Shown here piece after piece: positions 21,668 to 34,600 of a DNA stretch of 64,000 nt. Position 1 is the first letter of the stretch. Each line of letters begins with the position of its first letter. A program made the translations under genes and the position numbers. The notes beneath the pieces are model-generated. The model saw only the letters and a program-made list of their open reading frames with translations. It had not been told where the DNA came from and did not search any database. Source of the DNA: Candidatus Endolissoclinum faulkneri L2 (GTDB taxonomy: Bacteria; Pseudomonadota; Alphaproteobacteria; Thalassobaculales; Thalassobaculaceae); assembly GCF_000319385.1 (NCBI RefSeq), contig NC_019566.1:475015-539014 (forward strand), read 5' to 3'.

Positions 21668-22852
21668 GTGGTGACAAGCGTAATGCCAACATATAATCGT
21701 ATTAACATAGCTTTTGAGTGGGGTGAAGGACCATATCTATATAGTACTGATGGCAGAAAATTTCTTGACTTTGCTAGTGGTATTGCTACTAACTCTTTAG
21801 GGCACTCGCATCCTGTTTTAGTCAAGGCAATTTCTGATCAGGCAGCTAAGTTGGTCCATGTGTCCAACCTTTATCGAATTCCTGAACAAGAGGAGTTAGC
21901 TAACAAGCTAATTGCTACATCTTTTGCTGATACTGTATTCTTTTGTAACTCAGGTGCTGAATCATTGGAGGGATCTATCAAAGTTGCAAGACGTTATCAG
22001 TTTCATATCGGTAAGCCACAAAGAACTAAAGTGATTTGCTGCAAGCATGCTTTTCATGGAAGGACTCTCGGTACCATGTCAGCAACTTACAAGGAGGCAT
22101 ATCGTGAAGGTTTTGGACCTCGCGTTCAAGGCTTTACTCATGTTGCATTTGGAGACCTGGAGGAGATGCGTAATGCTGCATCATCTGACGATGCTGCAGC
22201 GATTCTAGTGGAACCAATTCAAGGCGAAGGTGGTATATTTGTTGCGTCGCACGAATATCTACAAGCTTTGCGCAATATTGCTGATGAGTTTGGGCTAATG
22301 TTAGTGTTTGATGAGGTTCAGTGCGGTATGGGCCGTATTGGTAAGTTATGGGCTTACGAGTGGTCTGGTACTACTCCAGATATCATGGCCTCAGCTAAAG
22401 GCCTTGGCGGTGGGTTTCCAGTTGGTGCGGTTATGGCAAGCGAAAAAGCAGCATCTGGCATGAAACCTGGTTTGCATGGATCGACATATGGTGGTAATCC
22501 TTTAGCTATGGTTGCAGCTAAGACTGTGCTTGACATTGTCTCAGAAAATTCTTTTCTCGAACATACGGCTAAAACATCAGCATCTTTGCGCATTCAGCTT
22601 GATAAAATCGTTAATAAATATCGCTGTATAGTCGAAGAGGTTCGTGGACTAGGGTTCCTGATAGGATTGAAGTGTGTAGTTTCCTCTAGCGATTTGCAGA
22701 TCGCCTTGCGAGAGCAAGGGCTACTTACCGTGTTGTCCGGTGACAACGTATTGCGTGTTTTGCCTCCTTTGATCATTAATGACAATCATGTTTCAGAGGC
22801 GGTTGCGATAATTGATTCAGCTTGTGCTGATTTAGCTCGATGTTTTGCTTGA
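21668..22852 (+). CDS. argD: Acetylornithine aminotransferase ArgD
   Basis: ArgD is a PLP-dependent class III aminotransferase converting N-acetylglutamate semialdehyde to acetylornithine (also succinyl-DAP transaminase in lysine synthesis). About 394 residues with YLYSTDGRKFLDFASGIA, NSGAESLEGSIKVAR, the PLP aspartate region LVFDEVQCGMGRIG, and the Schiff-base lysine in SAKGLGGGFPVGA. Start is uncertain: GAGG at 21654-21657 best fits GTG 21668 or 21671; GTG 21656 is too close and ATG 21683 a bit far. It precedes argF by 27 nt, a conserved pair in alphaproteobacteria. Confidence 0.94.
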   Translation: MVTSVMPTYNRINIAFEWGEGPYLYSTDGRKFLDFASGIATNSLGHSHPVLVKAISDQAAKLVHVSNLYRIPEQEELANKLIATSFADTVFFCNSGAESLEGSIKVARRYQFHIGKPQRTKVICCKHAFHGRTLGTMSATYKEAYREGFGPRVQGFTHVAFGDLEEMRNAASSDDAAAILVEPIQGEGGIFVASHEYLQALRNIADEFGLMLVFDEVQCGMGRIGKLWAYEWSGTTPDIMASAKGLGGGFPVGAVMASEKAASGMKPGLHGSTYGGNPLAMVAAKTVLDIVSENSFLEHTAKTSASLRIQLDKIVNKYRCIVEEVRGLGFLIGLKCVVSSSDLQIALREQGLLTVLSGDNVLRVLPPLIINDNHVSEAVAIIDSACADLARCFA

Positions 22853-22879
22853 TGAGGCGCGCAGTTTGATGATTGAAGA

Positions 22880-23782
22880 GTGAAGCACTTTCTTGATCTG
22901 GACCAGATCGATTCATCGATTCTGCGTGAGATAATAGAGCAAGCGAAAGGCTTTAAGCTTGCAGATCGGCTGACGGAACGTCCACTGGATGGTAAGATAT
23001 TGGCTTTAATATTTGAAAAACCATCAACACGCACACGCGTATCCTTTGAGGCTGGCATGAAACGTTTAGGTGGTGAAGTAATTATGTTAAACAGCTCAGA
23101 TCTTCAACTTTCACGTGGTGAGACTGTATCTGATACTGCTAAGGTTTTATCTGGCTATGTAGATTGTATCATGATGCGTACTTTATTAGAATCAAGGCTT
23201 GTTGAACTTGCGGAAAACTCTACCGTGCCAGTAATTAACGGTTTAACTAATCGTAGTCATCCTTGTCAACTGATGGCTGATGTGATGACTTTTGAAGAGC
23301 ATTGTGGTTCAATTAAAGATAAGGTGATTGCATGGTGTGGGGACGGTAATAATATGGCTACTTCTTGGATTCAGGCAGCTGTGCAGTTTGATTTTGTACT
23401 GCGTATTGCTTGCCCACCTGATTTAATGCCTTCGCAAAATTTGATTGATTGGGCTAATCATAAGGGCGGTAGAGTTTATGTTAATCATGATCCTTCCATA
23501 GCTGTTTTTGATGCTGATGCGGTAGTTACGGATACTTGGGTTTCCATGGGTGATCTTGACTCTAATCGGCATGATCTATTAGTAAATTATCGTGTTGATG
23601 ATAGGTTAATGGCTAAAGCAAAATCCAACTCAGTATTTATGCACTGCATGCCGGCAAATCGTGGTAAGGATGTCACAGCAGGGGTGATTGATGGACCGCA
23701 ATCTATAGTATTTAACGAGGCAGAGAACAGAATGTATAGTCAAATGGCTATTTTATGTTGGTGTTTATCAGAAACTGGGTGA
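22880..23782 (+). CDS. argF: Ornithine carbamoyltransferase ArgF
   Basis: ArgF makes citrulline from ornithine and carbamoyl phosphate. The 300-residue product contains the carbamoyl phosphate motif EKPSTRTRVSFE, the HPCQLMAD motif, DTWVSMG and the ornithine/product loop HCMPANRG, all intact. The GTG start at 22880 gives MKHFLDLDQI, a typical family N-terminus; GAAGAG lies just before it. Cotranscribed with argD. The chaperonin gene hslO that often follows in alphaproteobacteria is missing; a spacer takes its place. Confidence 0.96.
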   Translation: MKHFLDLDQIDSSILREIIEQAKGFKLADRLTERPLDGKILALIFEKPSTRTRVSFEAGMKRLGGEVIMLNSSDLQLSRGETVSDTAKVLSGYVDCIMMRTLLESRLVELAENSTVPVINGLTNRSHPCQLMADVMTFEEHCGSIKDKVIAWCGDGNNMATSWIQAAVQFDFVLRIACPPDLMPSQNLIDWANHKGGRVYVNHDPSIAVFDADAVVTDTWVSMGDLDSNRHDLLVNYRVDDRLMAKAKSNSVFMHCMPANRGKDVTAGVIDGPQSIVFNEAENRMYSQMAILCWCLSETG

Positions 23783-24113
23783 TAGAATATGAGATACTAT
23801 TTTAGAAAACGTATCTGTCTCTTAATGACAAAGTTATATAATGCTCTTGATTAAACACAATTGGAGCTGTTTTGTTGCCGACCTAATTTTGTAGATTTGA
23901 TCAATAGCATTTTGTTTAATTTTTATTTATTGTAATGCTGTAATTTTGTATCGAGAAAAATAGCCAAATTATTCATTAAGTAAAATTACTTATCGATCTT
24001 GCTTATTAATTAATGTAATTGTCTTTACTTTTTTAAGTAAAAAGTACTTGTTATCTTTGTTACAAAACAAGATTATTGTATAATTTATTAATTCAGCATA
24101 GGTTTTTCTCGGT

Positions 24114-24145
24114 AATACCTTCATTGCAGGTATTGTTCTTTTTTT
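24114..24145 (+). terminator. Rho-independent terminator after argF
   Basis: AATACCT (24114-24120) pairs with AGGTATT (24128-24134) around a 7-nt loop and is followed by GTTC and seven T residues. The shape is that of an intrinsic terminator on the plus strand. It lies 330 nt past argF, so it could end the argDF transcript or that of a vanished gene. Confidence 0.6.
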
Positions 24146-24165
24146 GGGGTTAAAAAAAAGATAAA

Positions 24166-24301
24166 CTAAAATCTTACTAATCGATTGATGGCATTATTAG
24201 CAATGCTTTTCTTGACTATGTCAGCTATCTTCATCATTTTTAGTACTCTGCGAGCTATTGCTGCTAAGCGCTTATTATGCGCCATATACTTTATAGGGTA
24301 A
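24166..24301. pseudogene. Bidirectionally open short stretch, possible small gene or relic
   Basis: On the plus strand ATG 24188 opens a 37-codon frame encoding one hydrophobic helix (MALLAMLFLTMSAIFIIF then STLRAIAAKR). On the minus strand ATG 24285 opens a 39-codon basic amphipathic frame (MAHNKRLAAIARRVLKMM...). G+C content is higher than in the flanks. Neither has a good Shine-Dalgarno. It may be a surviving piece of a deleted gene or a true small protein; I cannot tell which strand. Confidence 0.25.
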
Positions 24302-24444
24302 AAGGAATATTGTCTTATTTATAAGTATTTTCACTATTAAAATTGAATTTATTTATATTATGACTCTTTACTTGGAATCACTTTTATTTTGAGATAGTAA
24401 ATATTAGCGTAATTATTTTTTGTAAATTTACAAGTAGTTTTATC

Positions 24445-24487
24445 CTCCTACGTAGGCATAAGTTCATCTCTTATCAGTAGGTAGGAG
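24445..24487 (+). other. Imperfect hairpin, possible RNA structure or terminator
   Basis: CTCCTAC (24445-24451) pairs with GTAGGAG (24481-24487) and an inner ATAAG (24458-24462) pairs with CTTAT (24470-24474), with a 6-by-6 internal loop. TTTTG follows. It could end a transcript arising from 24188 or be a relic of a structured RNA. Confidence 0.35.
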
Positions 24488-24686
24488 TTTTGTACATTTT
24501 TTATAAAATTTAATGCAATTCCTTGCCGAGATAAATTTAGATACAAAATACAATAAAGCAGATCTATTGCTTATTCTGGAATGGTTTTACTGCAAGTTTA
24601 ATGTATTGAATAAATACTTTGATTCTATTTTATTAAGATATTTACTAGGTTTAATACTATCTGATTCTTTTATTAAACTAAGTCAG

Positions 24687-24720
24687 CTTAATACTAACAA
24701 TCACAGTTGTTAGTATTAAG
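24687..24720. repeat. Perfect inverted repeat, 14-bp stem, 6-nt loop
   Basis: CTTAATACTAACAA at 24687-24700 is the reverse complement of 24707-24720. It stands in an otherwise empty spacer. Confidence 0.6.
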
Positions 24721-25327
24721 GGATATTTCTATCAGAATAATCCAATTATGTACATTAATGAAAAAAAATTATTTATTGAAATTAACTGTTTTGTATATAA
24801 TTTAGCTAAATTACTAAGCTGTAAACATTTCTTTGCATAATGATATAGTGATAAGTGCCTTGTGCTAGTTATTTGTACTTTAAATCGACTAAACTTACTG
24901 CCTATCTATTGGGGTGTCTTATTTATTTTTTTTTAAATTATTTTACATAAATTTACCAAATAGCTTAACGCACTAATTATTTGAAAAAATTCAGATCTTA
25001 TTCATACAATGGCATAAATTTTTACATGGATCGCTGTTTTAAATTTTTAAATTATTAAAAATAGCTTGATATAACATAATTTTATATGATCTTTGCTTTT
25101 TAGAATTAATTTAGCATTTACCAAGAAATTTTTCACCTTAAAGACGAAGACAAGTTAAGTTTTTTGTCATAGCTTAAATTTAAGCAAAAGAAGATATTCA
25201 ATAAAGCTAAATTTTTATTATTTTTAACCATTAATAATCTTTGCATACATAAATAAACAGTAGTGTATTATCTATTATATATTGTTCTTTGTTTTTTAAT
25301 AAAAAACAGAATAACACTAACTAAAAC

Positions 25328-25369
25328 AGCAGCAAGATATTACGTTTTTTAAAGTAATATCTTGCTGCT
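25328..25369 (-). terminator. katG terminator hairpin
   Basis: AGCAGCAAGATATTAC (25328-25343) pairs perfectly with 25354-25369 across a 10-nt loop. It starts 33 nt beyond the katG stop codon on the minus strand and is followed there by GTTTTAG. The stem is the most G+C-rich element of the spacer. Confidence 0.7.
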
Positions 25370-25401
25370 TATCTACGATATAACCTAATGACGAAAGTCG
25401 A

Positions 25402-28630
<3,229 letters not shown>

Positions 28631-31600
28631 CTAAATATTAATTTTGTTTTTTTGAGCAATTTGAAAATTCTGTCTAAACCCTTGTCGAATACTGGCACGA
28701 CGAGATGCAATAGAACTAGATATGCTGCTGTTATTATTACTTTCTAAACTTTCTTTTGAGTCCTTATATTCAATGAATTTATTATTATGACTAATAGTCC
28801 TATTATGCGATGTAGATTTTTTAGATAAGTAATTGGCTAATAAATTTACGCTAGGATATTCAAAGAGATCAGTAATCCTTGTATCTAATCCAAGCATCGA
28901 TCGCAATTGACGATTAATCAACACAGCTGACATTGAATCAGCACCAAGGTCAAAAAAAGCTGCTTGAGCAGGTACCTTGCTTATTCCTAAAATATTTGCA
29001 ATAATGGAAGAAATCTGGATAATTAAATTATCAGTGGAAAGAGGTTCAGCAGCACATTCTATTTCTTCTTGTTTTTCCTCATTATCATAACTACACGTAG
29101 CCATAAGAGTTTTTCGGTCAATCTTACCATTATCAGTAAGAGGTAAATTTTCTTCAATTTTAATTGATCGAGGTATCATATAATCAGGCAATAAATCAAC
29201 AAGATGAGTTCGCAATGTTTCTGGTCTTATTAACATTCCTGCCTCTGGCACAGCATACAATATAATTCGATTACTTCCTGCGCTTTTACGTGTTTCTACA
29301 AGAGCTACAGCTAACCGTATGTTTGGACAACGCAAGGCTGCCGACTCTATTTCACCTAGCTCAATTCTGAATCCCCCTATTTTTACTTGCCCATCATGTC
29401 GACCAAGAAATTCAATAACCCCACCAATGCGCCACCTTGCTCGATCACCTGTGCAATATAAACGATCTTTTGTAGTGGGATGGTTAATAAAAGCATTGCT
29501 TGTTAGTTTGGGATCACGCCAATAACCCCTTGCAAGACCAAGACCAGAAATGTATAAATCACCCTCCATTCCCTCAGCGCAAGGCACCATATCCGCGTCT
29601 AATACATGAACGCCCTGATTATGCATTGGTCGGCCATATGGAATACTACGCCAATCATTTATTAATTCTCTTACGATATGAGATACGGACCATATCGAAG
29701 CTTCAGTTGCTCCACCAAGACTAACCAATATTGCTTGTGGCGCGATAGTTCTTAGAAGAGTTGGTAAAGACAAAGGAATCCAATCACCACTAAGCAATAT
29801 CAAGCGTATAGACGATAGAAGCTCTGCTTTAGGCCTGCTTTCTAATACCATGTCGAATAACATCGGTACCGAGTTCCATACAGTAACACTACAGGAATGA
29901 ATCTGTTTTATCAAAACTTCTGGATTTCGCAGACTATTAGGGGATGATAGTACTAGTGTAGCTCCAAGAGATGTCGGTCCAAAAATATCGTAGACAGATA
30001 AGTCAAAGCTTAACGATGAAAGACCTAAAATCCTGTCATTCTTTGATAATTTAAAACGAGCATTACAATCTAAAATAGTGTTAAGCGCTGACCTATGCTC
30101 AATCATTACACCTTTTGGTTCGCCTGTTGAACCAGACGTAAAGAGCACATAAGCCAAATCGCTTGTAACTCGATGGCGAGGCGGTAAACAATTTGGCAAT
30201 GGTGCAGGTATTAACTTATCTACCGATATTATCTTCACATCGTCCGGCACAACAAGAGAATCTACCAAGCTAGAGGTAGTCAATATTACTTTAACTTCAC
30301 CTTTTAGTGCAAGATACTGAAAACGCTTAGCTGGCAGCAAAGGATCTAATGGCAAGTATGCTCCTCCAGCTATCAGCACTCCTAAAGTTGCAGCAATTTG
30401 CCATGGGGATTTTTCTAGAGCTACCCCAATCAAAGTATCAGCCGGCATTTCTGGAAGGCAAACAGCTACCGCCATAGCTCTAGTGACTAGATCACCATAA
30501 GTCCAGTTTAATTCAGGTGCCATAATCGCTATTCTTGTTGGTTCTGCAAGTGCTTGACGCAGCAAAGGCTCGTGTAGCAAATCATCACAAATTGGCTCAG
30601 CGGTAGCATTAATTGTATTAATTAGATTTCTCTCGCTACATTCAATTGCTACAGTTATCGAGGCTTGCCAATCAGCTTTTGGTTTGGAAAGAGAATGAAG
30701 AGTTGCAGCAAAAGCAGCAAAGACGCTATCAAATAATCCATCTGGATAGGCAGCATCAACACTATCCCAGGTTGCAACTAGCTCACCATCTTCCTCAAAA
30801 ACTTGCACATCCAAAAGCACTTGAGGCGTTTGAGTGACGCCCCAATCAAGGCGACCAAGTTTAGTTATCCTATTATCTCGTCCTATTACAGACTCATAGC
30901 CAAGCATGCTGGTAAAAACATAGGCTAGAGCACTCGTTGATCCAGAAGAGAAACGACGTACAGCCTCAGCACCTGAGACTAAGGTATGATCAAGGTGCTG
31001 TGCTATTAAACGTGACACCAAAGCTGCGGACTGAGCAAATCCAGTTACTCGATCATCTCCAGTCGGTACTAAAACAGTTGAGGTAAAATCTCCTACAACT
31101 TTGCTAATATCTGGATGTAATGGTCGGCGATCATAGACAGTCAGATTTAGTGTACAATGTGGATCAATGCTCCATCTAGCTAATGTAGCACCAAGCGCAG
31201 CGATTAAAGCAGATACTGGAGTTGAACCAATCTTTCTTGATTGGTTCTGAAATCTGTTCCAAGCTTCTGCAGAAATGCTGGTGCGTCGACGCTTAAAGCG
31301 TGCCCCCGATAAATCCGCATCTGCTCTAGACCTGGGTAATTGAGGCCCACGTGGCGCGTGTGCCATAAATTCTTCCCAGTATACGAGAGCTCGATTACGT
31401 TCATTACTTTCACGCAAACGTGTAAAGGCGGCCATATAATCGCGGAAGCTAACCATTGGCGGGATAAGCTTATCGTCTGGATTAAAATATATCTCTCCCC
31501 ATTGACGTAGAAGCCTAAATAGGCTAAGCACATCAACAATCAGCAGGTCAATAGAAAAATGAATCCTTTGTCCGTCTGGACCTTCGCTGGTAGCAATTCT

Positions 31601-34600
31601 AAATAGCGGCCACCTTGTTGGGTTAAAAACTTCATGGGCCATCTGCTCACGAATTCCTTCTAGTGCTTGACTAGCAAGATCACGTGACATATCGCTCCAA
31701 TCGTAGTGATCGATGGATATCATCGGCACTTCTGCTAATACTAACTGCTCGCCATCTTCAGTAAAAACAGCGCGCAACATATCATGAATTTTTACTAATT
31801 GATGCCAAGCGTTTTTAAGTAAGGTATTATCAATTGGATTATCACATACAAATTCCCAATAAACGTGACAACCTGTGCCGCCAAGCGGCACAGAAGCACT
31901 GCGACCTACCAAATAAGCAAGCTGTAAATCAGTAAGTGGAAATGGAGCGTTAGCGTTAGCAGGATCAGGCATAAGAATCACTGAATTTTCAAGGGAACGA
32001 GCAGAGGATAATACCGTTGTTAGCGATTTGTCCCCCAATAAATCAGAAATATCCAGCGCTAAACTAGCTTTGGTAGCCAACCGCGATTTGATTTCAAGTG
32101 CCATGATACTGTCAACACCTAATTCGCGGGCAATTGCTTTACCATCTAGCAATTCAGCTGCAATTCCTAAACATTCTGCGATAATCTCTAGCGGAATTTT
32201 GTTTGTCACAGAATTAGTATTTGCTGATAATACACTTATATCAGTTCTAACTATTGGTAGAGAAACATCAGATGTAGCATCCGGCCAGTAACGACGTCTA
32301 GAGAAGGGATATCCTAAAGGACGTGATGGCAGAAGTATTTTCTTATTTTCAATCCCTTCATTAGAACTATTTTCTAGTTTAACACCAGACAAAGCAGAGT
32401 CAATTGACATCAGTAATTCGGTGGTTGATTCTCCTCGCAAAACTATCTGACAACGGCGATGAGGGTCACCTGCTAATACGGCATTCACTTCGCTTGGTTC
32501 CGGATTATGCTCAAGCATCCAAGCTTTCAAGCTATGTAATCGACTCTCCAGATCAGCCTGTAGGGCAGCAGACAAAATAATACTTACTGATTTACTCGAT
32601 TTAACAAAGGATTGTATCGGTGCTGGGGCTATCACAGTTGCAGCACATGTGCCATTCATCGAAAATCCGTTAATTAGCACAGGCCCAGCTGAGCCTGGAG
32701 CGCCAGGCACTAAAGCGGTTCCTGGGAAAATCGCCTGTTTAGACAAACGAGGAAGCCCACCTTCACGTTGCATGCCAAGCATTGCGACAGACAATGCAGA
32801 CAGTCCCGATACTTCCAAACCATGTCCTAGCATTGGTTTTACCGTATCGACAGCAACACTGGGACCGCCAGCTGGAAACACCATCGCCAAAGCTGCTGTT
32901 TCTGTTGCATCTCCAGCTTGAGAACCAACACCATGAGCTTCTACAGCTGATATTTGGTTTGGTACGAGATGAGCGCTGCTAATTGCTGCAGACATTACAC
33001 GAGCCTGAGCTTTGGCGGATGGAGACGTTAGTGCATCACCACCACCAGACTGTGTAAGCCCAGTTCCTAAGATAATCGCTCGAATCCGGTCACCGTCAGC
33101 CGTTGCTTGGCGAAGCTGCTTTAGCACTATGGCGACCGCGCCTTCGCCTAATACAATTCCATCGCTATCTGCTTGGAAGGGCAGCGGATTACCGGAACGA
33201 GAAGCTAGTCCAGCACGATTAATTTGTACCGCAAAACCCGGTGTAGCTTGGATACTAGCAGCTCCAACTATTGCAGCATAACATTCCCCACGTAATAAGG
33301 CATTAACTGCCAGATGAAGTGCAGCTAATCCCGAAGCGCATGCCAGATCTATTGCCATAGCTGGACCCTCAAAACCAAAAATATGCGCAATTCTTGCTGC
33401 AGAACTCGAGGGCATTAGGGCTCCCAGCGATTGCGGTTGTACTGGATGGCCAGCTGTCATAAGTTTTTGTACATAATCACCACCACCAGTGCCAACGAAG
33501 ACGCCGAACGACTCTCGATAACCATTCATATCAGGTCGTCCTGCATCGGCTAAAGCAGCAAGTGATTGTTCAAGAAGCAATCGTTGACGAGGATCAATTA
33601 CCTGTGCCTCGCGATCAGAGATACCAAATCGAGCAGCATCAAAATTTTCTCCTTGATTCAAAAAGCCTCCCCGCAAGTAGCGAAGATCTTCTGCTTTGGC
33701 TAGAGCTATGTCTGCTTCACTCCATCGTCCTTCTGGAATCGGCCCAAGTGATGGATTACCGTCAATTATTCTTTGCTCGAGTGCAGCAAGGCTATTCGCT
33801 CCTGGAAAAATTCCAGCTGCTCCGATGATAGCGATAGCGTCATCTTGCAGCAATTCAGAAGAATTGGCTGCTGTGCAAGAAACTTTGGTTTGGCGAGTAA
33901 CTGAGGATGGTTCTAGTAGAGATTTTGTTGTTGTTAATTTGTAATTGTCTAGTTCTGATTGACGATTTATGACTTCGGCCGCCAAAGCAGCAGGAGTTGC
34001 TAAATCAGTAATAGTTGCCGGGTCAAAGGCGATGCCGGTTTCCTTTTCAATCCGCTCGGTTAAATCAAAAGTCAAAATAGAGTCAAGGCCTAGATCACTC
34101 AGCATTGCATCAGGATCTAAGCGTTCTGGCTCAACCTCAAGGCATTTTGCAATTAAGTTGTAAATTACATTCAAGTTTGCTGTAGATACGGATGCTACCA
34201 CTGGCTGTTTATTTATATGTTTATTCACATATGAGGCTACCAAGACACCTTGAATTAATCCATGATCATCGCTTGGCCCATCAATACTAATATCGGTAAA
34301 CCTACTGTTTAGCGCGCTTCGCCATTGATCTGCTGCAAGGAGAGGTCCAGCACCAGCTCGTACGTCTTGAGCTAACCACCAGCCAGGTAGTAAACCAAAT
34401 ATTACTGTCATATGCTCCAGCGGCCGCATTAGTTCGTTAAGGATTAAGGCACCGCCCGGTGCAATTCTTTTAACCAATCTGTCGAGTACTAAGTCAATCT
34501 TTTCTGTTACGTGTATCGCATTAGCAGCAATTACAATGTTAAATATGCCAAGAGTCGAAAAATTTACAGGATCATCGTTAAAATCAAACCTAGCTGTGGT

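Larger units (their letters stand above)
23783..25401. other. 1.6-kb spacer between argF and katG with small structures
   Basis: No full gene. It contains a terminator-like hairpin (24114-24145), a stretch open on both strands (24166-24301), an imperfect hairpin (24445-24487), a 14-bp inverted repeat (24687-24720) and the katG terminator (25328-25369). A 66-codon AT-rich frame at 24513-24713 looks spurious because its composition is that of the spacer and its 3' end lies in the 14-bp repeat. Confidence 0.5.

Noticed and set aside
24513-24713. 66-codon plus-strand frame in the argF-katG spacer
   Set aside because: Composition equals the AT-rich spacer, no Shine-Dalgarno, and its 3' end is made of the 14-bp inverted repeat.
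24166-24720. Toxin-antitoxin or attenuator system between argF and katG
   Set aside because: Two small frames and hairpins exist but no recognisable toxin, antitoxin or leader arrangement.
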